A stretch of 64,000 bases of DNA from Rhodobacterales bacterium (GTDB lineage Bacteria; Pseudomonadota; Alphaproteobacteria; Rhodobacterales; Rhodobacteraceae): contig JAPLPE010000025.1 of assembly GCA_026400355.1 (NCBI GenBank), forward strand, positions 1-64,000. The letters run 5' to 3'. This document shows positions 7,891 through 15,921 of this stretch, piece by piece (positions within the stretch are counted from its first letter, which is position 1; each line of letters begins with the position of its first letter). A program made the position numbers and the translations under genes. The notes beneath the pieces are model-generated. The model was not told where the DNA came from, did no database searches, and was given only the letters and a program-made list of their open reading frames with translations.

Positions 7891-7950
7891 AGGGGGGCTC
7901 TGCCCCCCGGCTTCGCCTCCCCCCGGGATATTTGTCGACAGAAAATGAAG
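7891..7950. repeat. Intergenic hairpin repeat, family B, copy 2
   Basis: GGGGGGCTCTGCCCCCC forms a perfect 7 bp stem with a TCT loop. It is followed by GGCTTCGCC, a C-run and GGATATTTGTCGACAGAAAA. It lies at the 3' end of galM, after the lldD remnant, a position consistent with a terminator for the minus-strand sugar operon. Confidence 0.8.
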
Positions 7951-7957
7951 AAGAGAG

Positions 7958-8935
7958 TCAGTCCCTTGCGAAGTGCCATTCGGTGATCTGGCGATAGACC
8001 TCGCCGGGGTTCAGCACGATCGAGGGGAAGGCCGGGTGGTGGGGGGCGTCTGGCCAGCGCTGGGCTTCGATGGCAAGGCCCTGATGAAGGCCGGGGCCGG
8101 GAGCGCGTGTGTGGCCGCCGTCGTAGACCTGCACGCCGGGTTCGGTTGTGGACAGAGTGAGCGAGACGCCGGAGGAGCCTTTGAGCCAAAGGACCTCTCG
8201 CAGGGCGGTGGGCTGGTCGGAGAGGCAGAAGTTGTGGTCGAGCGCTGGGGTTGTGGCGTCGCCGGGGGTGATGGCCCGGGCGGTGCGGAAGTCGAAGGGC
8301 GTGCCCGCGACATGGCGGATTTCGCCGGTGGGGATCGTGCCCTCGCCCACGGGGGTATAGGCGTAGGCCTCCACCCGCAGGCTGTGGCCGGCCCAGGTCG
8401 GCGTTCCGTCGAGGTTCCAGTAGCTGTGGTTGGCGAAGTTCAGGATCGTGGGCTTGTCGGTCGTCCCCGTCACCTCCATCCGGAGCGTTCCGGGGGTGGT
8501 GAGGAGGAACCGCGCGGTGATCTGGCGCAGCCCCGGAAAGCCACCTTCGCCATCGGACAGGGTAAGGGCGAGGGTGACGTGGCGGGCGGAATGGTCCGCG
8601 ACCTGCCAGACCTTGGCATAGGTGCCGACCGAGGCGGAGTGCAGGATGTGCTTGCCGCCCTGATTGGCCTCGAACGTATGGGTCTGGCCTGCGATCTCGG
8701 CGCTCGCCCCGCCGATGCGGTTGACGACGGGGCCGACGAGGGCGCCGAAGTAGTTCATGCGGCCTTCGTAATCGGCCAGATCGGGCGACGCCAGGGTCAG
8801 GTTCCGGTCAACCCCGGCAAGGCGCACGTCATGCAGCACCGCGCCCCGGTCCAGCAGGCGGACGGTGAGCGTGCCATCGGACAGGGTGACGGCGTGGACG
8901 GTCTGGCCGTCGTTGGTCGTGCCGAAAGGAGTCAT
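7958..8935 (-). CDS. galM: Aldose 1-epimerase (galactose mutarotase)
   Basis: Interconverts alpha and beta anomers of the sugar released by the neighbouring beta-galactosidase. The 325-residue protein from MTPFGTTNDG has NRIGGASAEI early, the catalytic His in ANHSYWNLDG (about residue 165), ALDHNFCL and the catalytic Glu region LAIEAQRWPDAPHHPAFP near the C-terminus, all typical of GalM. The start at 8935 overlaps the stop of the upstream GH42 gene by four bases, so the two are translationally coupled. It is the last gene of the minus-strand galactoside/galactose operon, and a family B repeat follows it. Confidence 0.92.
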   Translation of the reverse strand: MTPFGTTNDGQTVHAVTLSDGTLTVRLLDRGAVLHDVRLAGVDRNLTLASPDLADYEGRMNYFGALVGPVVNRIGGASAEIAGQTHTFEANQGGKHILHSASVGTYAKVWQVADHSARHVTLALTLSDGEGGFPGLRQITARFLLTTPGTLRMEVTGTTDKPTILNFANHSYWNLDGTPTWAGHSLRVEAYAYTPVGEGTIPTGEIRHVAGTPFDFRTARAITPGDATTPALDHNFCLSDQPTALREVLWLKGSSGVSLTLSTTEPGVQVYDGGHTRAPGPGLHQGLAIEAQRWPDAPHHPAFPSIVLNPGEVYRQITEWHFARD

Positions 8936-10863
8936 GGCAGGGGTTCCCAATGGACGCCGGCACCGGGAATGGATTTGCCGTTCCACTGCTGCGGTTCCGA
9001 GGCGTAGTTGAAGACAAAGCGATGCGTGCCGGTGTCGCGGATGCGGAGCCCGTCGGGCAGGTCAAGCGCGGTGAGGCCCGCATCGCGGCAGAGGTCGCGG
9101 ACGATCTGGTAGTAGGTGTCGTCATCGGGCCAGCCGGCGAGGTAGCGCAGCGGACCGGTGCCCATGATCGCGGGCTTGCGGTCGGTGGTGCGTTTTGTGA
9201 CGGGGCCTTCGCCTTCGAGATGTTCGAACCACGAGACGAAACGGCCCCCGGCCTCGAGCGGGACATAGGCGATGGGGGGGAGACTTTCGGCCAGCGTCAC
9301 CGTCACGTCGAGGCCTGCGATATTGGGGCCCAGGGGGACGGGGATAGACAATTCCTGCGTCTTGGTATCGGTCCTGGGGCCGATCAGGGCCACGCCCTTG
9401 CAGTTTTCCAATGCAGACCGCAAGGCGGGGGAGAGCGTCATCAGGCCGGGGGCCATGACCAGTTTGTATCCTGCAAGGCTGGCCGTATCGGGGGGCAGGA
9501 TGTCGACCGACAGACCCGCCCGACGGAGCGCGCGGTAGGCCGAGAAGGCGAGACGGAAGAAGTCGAAGTCGCGGCCCTGCGGTTGCACATCCCAGGCCCA
9601 GGCGGATTCGTAGTCAAAGATCAGGGCGACGGGGGATTGCACATCACTCACATCTGGCTGGGACTGGAGTTCGCGGGCGACCTGTGCTGCTTCGGCCAGG
9701 GCCGGGGCGGGCTGGCTGTCGGGTCGAAGGAGCCCTGCGTGCATCTGTTCCTGGGCAAAGGGAGCCTGTCGCCAGCGGAAGTAGCTGACGCATTCCGCGC
9801 CATGGGCGAACGCCTCCCATGCCCAGAGGCGGGCCATGCCGGGCAGGGGGGCGGGGTTCCAGGGCGCCCAGTTCACCGGGCCGGGCTGCTGCTCCATCAC
9901 CCACCAGCGGCCCGCATGGGGGCCGGGGCCGTTCCGGGCGGCACCGACCGCGCGGTAGAGGTCGTGGTGGAAGGCCTGATTGTCGGGGTGGCCCTGCTTG
10001 AGAAAGCGGAGTTTGAAGTCGTTCGTGACTTCGAGCCGGTCAGAAAGGAAGCCGATCGGATAGCTGTCCCACGAGGCGATATCGAGATCGGCGCCGACCT
10101 TGAAATGGTCGAAATCGGTGACGCGACCCATGTAGTTGTGCGCGATGGGCGCATCGGAATGCTTGCGGATTTCGTCTGTCTGGATGCGGTTGAATTCAAC
10201 CACCATGTCGGACGAATAGCGGCGAAAGGCCAGTTGGTGGGGGTGGTTCGGTTCCGTTACGGTGAGGTTGGGAAGATCGATCTGGCTCCAGTCGTCGTAT
10301 TCCATCGACCAGAACACATTGCCCCAGGCGCGGTTGAGCGCATCGGTTGACTGGTAGCGCTGGGCAAGCCAGTCCTGAAACCCGTGGCGAGCGGCGGTGG
10401 AATAGCTCAGCACCGTATCATGGCAGGCATATTCGTTGTCGGTCTGCCAAGCGGCGACATGGGGGTTGCGGCCATAGCGTTCGGCAAGGATGCGGCTGAT
10501 GCGGCGGGATTCCTCACGGTAGCCCTTATGGCTGAAGCAGTAGTGGCGGCGCGAGCCGAACTTGCGCACGCGGCCCTGTTCATCGACAGCCAGCATGTCG
10601 GGGTGGCGGTCGACCATCCAGCGGGGTGGGGTCGCGGTCGGCGTGCCAAGAACGACCTTCAGGCCCGCGTAACCCAGAGTTTCGATCGCGCGGTCAAGCC
10701 AGCCGAGGTCAAGCCGGCCGGGCTTCGGTTCCATCCGGGACCATGCAAATTCGCCGATGCGGACCCAGGTGAGGCCGGTGTCCTTCATTCGGGCTGCGTC
10801 TTCGGCCCATTGCGTCTCGGGCCAGTGTTCGGGATAGTAGCAGACGCCAAGGGTGCGTTTCAT
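8932..10863 (-). CDS. Beta-galactosidase, glycoside hydrolase family 42
   Basis: Cleaves terminal beta-galactosides in the cytoplasm; no signal peptide is visible. The 643-residue protein begins TLGVCYYPEHWPETQWAEDA, the GH42 signature. The acid/base Glu is in WQTDNEYACHD (about residue 143) and the nucleophile Glu in WWVMEQQPGPVNWAPWNP (about residue 313). The trimerisation domain and C-terminal beta domain follow. It is translationally coupled to galM and separated by about 70 bases from the lactonase gene upstream. No dedicated transporter is found in this operon, so the substrate must enter through another system. The GH42 call is firm; the natural substrate is inferred. Confidence 0.93.
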   Translation of the reverse strand: MKRTLGVCYYPEHWPETQWAEDAARMKDTGLTWVRIGEFAWSRMEPKPGRLDLGWLDRAIETLGYAGLKVVLGTPTATPPRWMVDRHPDMLAVDEQGRVRKFGSRRHYCFSHKGYREESRRISRILAERYGRNPHVAAWQTDNEYACHDTVLSYSTAARHGFQDWLAQRYQSTDALNRAWGNVFWSMEYDDWSQIDLPNLTVTEPNHPHQLAFRRYSSDMVVEFNRIQTDEIRKHSDAPIAHNYMGRVTDFDHFKVGADLDIASWDSYPIGFLSDRLEVTNDFKLRFLKQGHPDNQAFHHDLYRAVGAARNGPGPHAGRWWVMEQQPGPVNWAPWNPAPLPGMARLWAWEAFAHGAECVSYFRWRQAPFAQEQMHAGLLRPDSQPAPALAEAAQVARELQSQPDVSDVQSPVALIFDYESAWAWDVQPQGRDFDFFRLAFSAYRALRRAGLSVDILPPDTASLAGYKLVMAPGLMTLSPALRSALENCKGVALIGPRTDTKTQELSIPVPLGPNIAGLDVTVTLAESLPPIAYVPLEAGGRFVSWFEHLEGEGPVTKRTTDRKPAIMGTGPLRYLAGWPDDDTYYQIVRDLCRDAGLTALDLPDGLRIRDTGTHRFVFNYASEPQQWNGKSIPGAGVHWEPLP

Positions 10864-10932
10864 AGGATCAACTTCTTGAGGCAGCGCCCGGTGGGGCAGT
10901 CGGACAGTGCGGGTGCGGGGCGGTGGGACGCG

Positions 10933-11781
10933 TCAGAGGATGACGCGGTGTTCCGCCTGTCCCTTGAAGCTGGTGGCAAGGGCAAACGTCTGGCCCGAGG
11001 CCGGGTGCGCCACGAGGTGGGACTGCGGCAGGCCCGCTGCGGCGGAGGTGGCGAAAAGCGTCGTCATGTCTGCGCCGCCAAAGGCCGGGCAAGAGGTCTG
11101 GCTTGCCGGGAAATCATGCGCGGCGATGAAGGCCCCGTCCGGGCCATAGACGGCCACGCGGGACGAGCCCCATTGCGCGTTCCAGAGGTTTCCCGCCGTA
11201 TCCACGACCGACCCGTCGGGCCAGTAAGTTGTGCCGCGCAGGTCGATGTGGACCGAGGTTTCGCCCTTGGGCCAACCCTGCGCGTCAAGCGGCTGGCGAT
11301 GGATCAGTTGCGTTTCGGTATCGGTCCAGTAGGCGTAAAGGCCGTCGGGCGAGAAGCAGATCGAGTTGGGGATGTGGATGTTCGGGTAAAGCGCACGGAG
11401 TTCGCCCTTGTAGAAGCGATAGATCGCTCCTGCACCGATCTCGGCGCCAAGGCCCATCGTGCCGATCCAGAACCCGCCATAGGGGTCGATCCGGCCATCG
11501 TTGGACCGGGTGCCGGTGTTGTCGGCCTCGAGCGGTGCCACGAATTCGGACTTGCCGGTTTCGAGGTTGAGGAGGCGGAAATCCTTGGCGGTCGCGATCA
11601 GGAGCGTGTCGCGGTCGACCCAGCCTGCGGCGCTGGCATTGGTGTCGAATGTCCAGTGGCGGATTCTCGAATGCAGTTTCCGGGCGATGATGTCGAACCA
11701 GAGCAGTTCACCGCGTTCGGGGTGCCAGATCGGGCCTTCGCCCAGAAGGCAGTTGGTGTCGTCGTGAATGGTGGCGGTCAT
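10933..11781 (-). CDS. SMP-30/gluconolactonase family sugar lactonase
   Basis: A 282-residue six-bladed propeller. GEGPIWHPERGELLWFDI carries the first metal-binding Glu, RSNDGRIDPYGGFWIGTMG gives the Asn/Asp site, and NSICFSPDG and YWPDGSVVD follow. This is the SMP-30/LRE lactonase pattern. Expected reaction: opening of galactono- (or arabino-) 1,4-lactone made by the SDR dehydrogenase upstream. It overlaps the start of dgoA by four bases and lies between aldolase and beta-galactosidase in a single operon. Which lactone is used is inference from the pathway. Confidence 0.88.
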   Translation of the reverse strand: MTATIHDDTNCLLGEGPIWHPERGELLWFDIIARKLHSRIRHWTFDTNASAAGWVDRDTLLIATAKDFRLLNLETGKSEFVAPLEADNTGTRSNDGRIDPYGGFWIGTMGLGAEIGAGAIYRFYKGELRALYPNIHIPNSICFSPDGLYAYWTDTETQLIHRQPLDAQGWPKGETSVHIDLRGTTYWPDGSVVDTAGNLWNAQWGSSRVAVYGPDGAFIAAHDFPASQTSCPAFGGADMTTLFATSAAAGLPQSHLVAHPASGQTFALATSFKGQAEHRVIL

Positions 11782-12383
11782 GCTTTGGCCTCATCAAAAG
11801 CGGCAACGATATCGCGTGCGCGGGCGGCAATGTCGGCGGTGGACATGCCGGGTTTGTAAAGGGCCGAGCCGATGCCGAACCCGTCCGCCGTGGCCTTGAA
11901 CCACTCGCGGAAATTGTCGGGGCCGGCGCCGCCCACTGCATAGACCTGCGTGCCGGGCGGCAGGACGGCGCGGATCGCCCTGAGTCCCTCGGGCCCGATC
12001 AGGGTGCCGGGGAAGATCTTGAGCCCGTCGGCGCCGTTTTTGAGCGCCGTGAAACATTCGGTGGGGGTCATCACGCCGGGCCAGCTTTGCAAGCCTAGGG
12101 TTTTCGTGGCGACGATGACGCGGGGGTCGGTATTGGGCGAGACGATCAGCTTTCCTCCGACCATTGCGACGCGGCCGACGTCATCGGGGGTCAGGACGGT
12201 GCCTGCGCCGATCAGGGCGTCATCACCATGGGATTCGACCATCATGCGGATGGAGTCGAACGGGTCGGGAGAGTTCAGCGGAACCTCGATACTGGTGATG
12301 CCGGCGTCGATCAGGGCGGCGGCAGCGGCCAGAGCTTCGGCAGCGGTGATGCCGCGCAGTATGGCGATCAGGTTGCGGGTCAT
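11778..12383 (-). CDS. dgoA: 2-dehydro-3-deoxy-6-phosphogalactonate aldolase
   Basis: Class I aldolase splitting KDPGal into pyruvate and glyceraldehyde 3-phosphate. The 201-residue protein has LIAILRGITAAEALAAAAAL at the N-terminus (Glu/Arg pocket), IGAGTVLTP, and the Schiff-base Lys in NGADGLKIFPG (about residue 120), with GGAGPDNFREW near the end. It matches DgoA more closely than Eda (KDPG aldolase), and its neighbour is the KDGal kinase, which decides the call. It is four bases from dgoK and overlaps the lactonase gene start: one polycistronic unit. Confidence 0.92.
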   Translation of the reverse strand: MTRNLIAILRGITAAEALAAAAALIDAGITSIEVPLNSPDPFDSIRMMVESHGDDALIGAGTVLTPDDVGRVAMVGGKLIVSPNTDPRVIVATKTLGLQSWPGVMTPTECFTALKNGADGLKIFPGTLIGPEGLRAIRAVLPPGTQVYAVGGAGPDNFREWFKATADGFGIGSALYKPGMSTADIAARARDIVAAFDEAKA

Positions 12384-12387
12384 GGCA

Positions 12388-13287
12388 TCAGCCTTTCAGG
12401 CGGCGATACGCGGCGGAAAGGCCCGCGAGCGTCACGGCGGCCCCGTTGGCCATCGTGGCCGGGGCGGATTGCTGGGCGAGGGCGTTCACATAGAGGCGGG
12501 CGACGGTGCCCGCGCCGATCACGCCGATCTGCTGGCCCAGCCAGTAGGGGCGGCTGGCGGCGAGTTCCGCCCCGATCAGCAGGCCCGACAGGCGGGCGCG
12601 GGCGGTGGCAGGGTTTAGCCCATGCAGAAGATGCTCGGCGCGGAGCGAGAAGAGACGTGCGGCCATGCGCTCGGGTTTGGAGATCGAATCCGACAGCGCC
12701 GCGTTGAAGGCGTCATCATCCCAGCCCTCGGCGCCGACGGTGTGGCGCAGGACGGTCGTGGTGCTGATCGTGGCGAAAAGTTCGCCCGTCATGAAGGTCT
12801 GGAAACTCACGACGTCGCCCGCGCTGACCTGCACCCATTTCGTATGCGTGCCAGGCATGCAGAGGACACCGTCCCAGCCGGGGTTGAGCGCGAGGAAGCC
12901 TGCGATCTGTGTTTCCTCGCCGCGCATCACGTCGGCGGGCTGCAACTGTGCGATGCCGGGGATGATGTGGACGTTCAGACCGGGGACGGTCGTGGGGGCC
13001 GCGATGAAACCGACAGGCGTGGCAGGGCAGGGGGTGTGGGCATAGGGTGCCTCGATCCAACCTTGCCGCGCGCCGACCATACCGCAGGCGATGACGGTGC
13101 CGTGGCCTGATGTCCAGTCGCCGATCAGGTCCTTGAGGGCCGGTTCGAACCCGTCGCGGGAGAGTTTGCCCATCCCCTTGTCCGACCCGGCCTCGGCCAT
13201 AACGGTGCCAGAGGCCGACATGGCCCAGGCGCGGACATTGCTGGTGCCCCAGTCGACGGCGATCCAGTCGGGGGTAACAGAGGCCAT
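12388..13287 (-). CDS. dgoK: 2-dehydro-3-deoxygalactonokinase
   Basis: Phosphorylates 2-keto-3-deoxygalactonate. The 299-residue protein shows the ASKHA-type N-terminus WIAVDWGTSNVRAWAMS and the downstream CGMVGARQGWIEAPY and GTHTKWVQV blocks specific to the DgoK family. The start abuts the SDR gene: the ATG at 13287 shares one base with the SDR stop. With dgoA it forms the lower De Ley-Doudoroff galactose pathway. A galactonate dehydratase is missing from this operon; the IlvD/Edd enzyme at 41624 is a candidate to supply it. Confidence 0.92.
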   Translation of the reverse strand: MASVTPDWIAVDWGTSNVRAWAMSASGTVMAEAGSDKGMGKLSRDGFEPALKDLIGDWTSGHGTVIACGMVGARQGWIEAPYAHTPCPATPVGFIAAPTTVPGLNVHIIPGIAQLQPADVMRGEETQIAGFLALNPGWDGVLCMPGTHTKWVQVSAGDVVSFQTFMTGELFATISTTTVLRHTVGAEGWDDDAFNAALSDSISKPERMAARLFSLRAEHLLHGLNPATARARLSGLLIGAELAASRPYWLGQQIGVIGAGTVARLYVNALAQQSAPATMANGAAVTLAGLSAAYRRLKG

Positions 13288-14051
13288 CAGACCGAACCCA
13301 CCACGCCTGCGTCGATCACCAGCGTCTGGCTGGTGATCATGCGGGAGAGGCTAGATGCGAGGAACAGGACACCGCCCACGATATCTTCGGGCTGCATCGC
13401 CTCGTGGATACACTGGCGTTCGATAAAGGCGGCAAGGCTTTCGGGCGTTACCCAAAGCTCTTTCTGCCGTTCGGTCATGACCCAGCCGGGGGCTAGCGCA
13501 TTGACGCGTATCTTGTGGCCGCCCCATTCGCGGGCAAGGCTGCGGGTCAGGCCCATGATGCCGGCATTGGCGGCGATATAGGTGGAGAGTTCTGGGACGC
13601 CCAGCATGTAGCTGGTGGACGAGAAGTTGATGATTGACCCGCCGCCGATGCCCTTCATCATTTCAGCCGCCTTCTGGCAGGCAAAGAAATAGGGCTTGAG
13701 GTTGACGTCATGGCTTGCGTCCCAGATCGCCTCGGTCACCGTTTCTGCCCTGTAGCGGGTGTCGTTGGCGGCGTTGTTGACCAGGACGTTGAAGGGCCCG
13801 TGTGCCTCGGCTGCGCGGTCCATCGCGGCGTGAAGGGCGGGGATATCGGACACGTCGCAGGGGATGAAAAGGGGACGGTTTCCCGTCTGGGCTGCGACCT
13901 TGTCCACGAACTCGGTGGCGTCGCTGCGCTGAATGAAGGCGACTTTGGCCCCCTGTTCAAGGAACCCTTCGGTCAGCGCAGCGCCGATCCCCTTGGCCCC
14001 GCCGGTGATAAAGACCGAGGCATTCTTCAGGTCGTGGAATGTGGCAAGCAT
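13287..14051 (-). CDS. SDR-family sugar dehydrogenase (probable galactose dehydrogenase), Lys of YxxxK replaced
   Basis: A 254-residue short-chain dehydrogenase. The cofactor loop ITGGAKGIGAAL (about residues 15-26), the NNAAND motif (about residues 90-95), and a catalytic Ser (SSTSY) and Tyr are seen. The active-site motif reads STYIAANAG, so the usual Lys of YxxxK is Asn. As the first gene of the lactonase-dgoK-dgoA operon it should oxidise an aldose to its lactone. The unusual motif means either another residue substitutes for Lys or activity is altered; sugar identity is inferred. The upstream region holds nested inverted repeats (14057-14114) that may be the operator. Confidence 0.8.
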   Translation of the reverse strand: MLATFHDLKNASVFITGGAKGIGAALTEGFLEQGAKVAFIQRSDATEFVDKVAAQTGNRPLFIPCDVSDIPALHAAMDRAAEAHGPFNVLVNNAANDTRYRAETVTEAIWDASHDVNLKPYFFACQKAAEMMKGIGGGSIINFSSTSYMLGVPELSTYIAANAGIMGLTRSLAREWGGHKIRVNALAPGWVMTERQKELWVTPESLAAFIERQCIHEAMQPEDIVGGVLFLASSLSRMITSQTLVIDAGVVGSV

Positions 14052-14056
14052 CTGCG

Positions 14057-14114
14057 CATCCGTTCGCTGGCGGCCCTGTTTCGGGCGCGAAAACAGGGTT
14101 TTGGTGAGCGGATG
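14057..14114. promoter_or_regulatory. Nested inverted repeats upstream of the galactose operon
   Basis: An outer pair (CATCCG near 14058 and CGGATG at about 14109) encloses an inner dyad CCCTGTTTC ... GAAAACAGGG at about 14074-14098. The position, just before the SDR start on the minus strand, suits an operator or leader. No regulator gene is adjacent, so the cognate protein is unknown. Confidence 0.4.
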
Positions 14115-14162
14115 AAAGGGTCAGTCACGGGGGATTGTCAACCTGAGAACGGGCGGTTCGGG

Positions 14163-15038
14163 TTAGCCGCGCTTCCCGTAGTAAAGGCCCACGACATGTT
14201 CGGCCTCGGCAAAGAAGATCCAGCGCGAGGCGAGGATTCCGGCGACGTGGGACAGGGTGGCGAGGGTGGTGAGCGCCCAGTGTTGGGGGGCGAGCAGGAT
14301 CAGGATCGGCACGGCATAGCCCAGCGTGAGGGCCACGGCGCGCAGGCGCAAGGCGTGTTTGCGGCCGATCTGATGGATCATCTCGCGCATGAGATAGTTC
14401 GAACCGGTATGGGGAGGGGCAAAGCTGCGCACTGCGCCGATCTGCCCAAGGCCCGTGGCCGTGGCCATCGTATGGCCCGCGCGGGCAAAGCGGCGGTCGC
14501 CGTCACTCCACCACCAGGACTGACAGGCGGCGGCCACAACGAAGAGGATCAAGGTGATCTGGTTCTGGCCCGCGACCAGCGCGCCGCCGGCGAGAGAGAT
14601 CGAGAGGAACAGGGCCGGGGTAGACCAGTGGTGCCAGCGGGGGACGGTTTTCAGCTGTGCGTAGATCATCGAGGTGGTGAGGACGGTGCATATCGAAAGG
14701 GCTGCTCCGATCAGGCCGAGGGGGACGATGCGCGTGGCGGCAAAGACGAGCCCCGCGCCATAGGCGGCCATCGTCAGAAGGGCTGCGACCGAGGCGCAGG
14801 CTTCGCGGCTCAGCCAGCTGGTGCGCCATTGCGAAAAGGCACGCAGCGCACGTTCAGGATGGCCGAGGTGGAAGGTCGAGGCGAGAAGGCCACCGACGGC
14901 GAGGAGAAAGGCGAGCGTGAAAGCGGCGAAGGCCATCCAGCCGGTGACGACAGGCAGGCCAAGGCCCAGAAAGAACAGAAGGCCGAAGCCAAGGCCCGAG
15001 AGGGTCGAAAAAAGGATGACGGATAGCGCGGGATGCAT
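14163..15038 (-). CDS. soeC: Membrane anchor subunit of a SoeABC-type sulfite dehydrogenase (DmsC family)
   Basis: A 291-residue integral membrane protein with about eight hydrophobic helices spread over its length. DmsC-family landmarks are present: STFHLGHPERALRAF near residue 57, SREACAS, and GSNYLMREM near residue 207. It would pass electrons from the iron-sulfur subunit to the quinone pool. The ATG directly follows the soeB stop with no gap. In Rhodobacteraceae this A-B-C set is usually annotated as DMSO reductase. The association with xsc, tauE and pta, and the lack of a Tat signal on the large subunit, argue for cytoplasmic sulfite oxidation. Confidence 0.78.
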   Translation of the reverse strand: MHPALSVILFSTLSGLGFGLLFFLGLGLPVVTGWMAFAAFTLAFLLAVGGLLASTFHLGHPERALRAFSQWRTSWLSREACASVAALLTMAAYGAGLVFAATRIVPLGLIGAALSICTVLTTSMIYAQLKTVPRWHHWSTPALFLSISLAGGALVAGQNQITLILFVVAAACQSWWWSDGDRRFARAGHTMATATGLGQIGAVRSFAPPHTGSNYLMREMIHQIGRKHALRLRAVALTLGYAVPILILLAPQHWALTTLATLSHVAGILASRWIFFAEAEHVVGLYYGKRG

Positions 15039-15797
15039 TCAGTCGCGCGCCCCCGGCAGGGCAGAGAGCGTGCGGTCAAGCCAGCCCAGAAAACCCCGCG
15101 CCTCGGTCACCGGGGTCAGATAGGGGGCGAGGACGTCGAATTCGGGGGCCTTGTCCTTGAGGCGGGGCGGCAGGTATTTGTTGACAGGCTGGGTGCCCAT
15201 TTCGGGCATCAGGTCAAAGCCGCCGCGTTCGGTGACAAGCTGGTTTATGGCCGAGTCCGGGTCGCCCAGATCGCCGAAATGGCGCGCGCCGGCCGGGCAG
15301 GTGCGGACGCAGGCGGGGGTGCGGTCTTCCTCGGGCAGGTTGTCGTTGTAGATGCGGTCAACGCAGAGGGTGCATTTCTTCATCACCTTGGCGGCCGCGT
15401 CCATTTCCCGCGCACCATAGGGGCAGGCCCAGGCGCAGAGGCCACAGCCGATACAGGCGCTTTCGTTGACAAGGACGATCCCGTCTTCGGCCCGCTTGTA
15501 GCTGGCCCCGGTGGGGCAGACGGTGACGCAGGGGGCGTTGTCGCAATGCAGGCAGGATCTGGGGAAATGGATGATCTGGGCAGGGGCGGCTTCGGGCTGC
15601 ACCTCGTAGGAATGGACGCGGTTGAGGAAGGTGCCGGACGGGTCGGCGCCATAGGCATCCTGATCGGACAGCGGCGCGCCGTAGTTTTCGGTGTTCCAGC
15701 CTTTGCAGGCGACCACGCAGGCGTGGCAGCCGACGCAGGTATCAAGATCGATGACGAGGCCGAGTTTGACTTTGCCGGGCGGGGGGAGGGTGGTCAT
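15039..15797 (-). CDS. soeB: Iron-sulfur subunit of a SoeABC-type sulfite dehydrogenase
   Basis: A 252-residue ferredoxin-like protein with four Cys clusters: CVGCHACVVACKGWN (about residues 21-31), CLHCDNAPCVTVCP, CIGCGLCAWACPYG, and CTLCVDRIY with CVRTCP near residue 185. It wires the molybdenum subunit to SoeC. I prefer the ATG at 15797; an in-frame ATG at 15863 would add about 22 residues without homology. The region just upstream (15800-15838) is a repeat also found before tauE. A 124-base gap to soeA contains a small hairpin (GATGCC ... GGGCATC near 15880-15897). Confidence 0.82.
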   Translation of the reverse strand: MTTLPPPGKVKLGLVIDLDTCVGCHACVVACKGWNTENYGAPLSDQDAYGADPSGTFLNRVHSYEVQPEAAPAQIIHFPRSCLHCDNAPCVTVCPTGASYKRAEDGIVLVNESACIGCGLCAWACPYGAREMDAAAKVMKKCTLCVDRIYNDNLPEEDRTPACVRTCPAGARHFGDLGDPDSAINQLVTERGGFDLMPEMGTQPVNKYLPPRLKDKAPEFDVLAPYLTPVTEARGFLGWLDRTLSALPGARD

Positions 15798-15799
15798 TT

Positions 15800-15838
15800 G
15801 GGGGGGGCGCTCCTTCGCGCGGCGCGCGACGTCGCTTG
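15800..15838. repeat. Short repeat, family C, copy 1 (before soeB start)
   Basis: On the minus strand, AAGCGACGTCGCGCG and a second CGCGCG block precede GGAGCG and the soeB ATG. About 32 of 39 positions match the segment before tauE (20951-20990), and both copies end at the same distance from a start codon. Confidence 0.6.
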
Positions 15839-15921
15839 GGTATTGTTCTGTGATGGGTGCCATGGTGGCAACTGTCGGATGCCTCCGGCGGGCATCTTTG
15901 GGGCCGGAAGAAGCTGCAGGG

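Noticed and set aside
7377-7997. Intact 206-codon gene after puuD
   Set aside because: The first part matches an LldD-type enzyme but the frame then turns into Gly-rich low complexity, while the family sequence continues in another frame; it is a frameshifted remnant.
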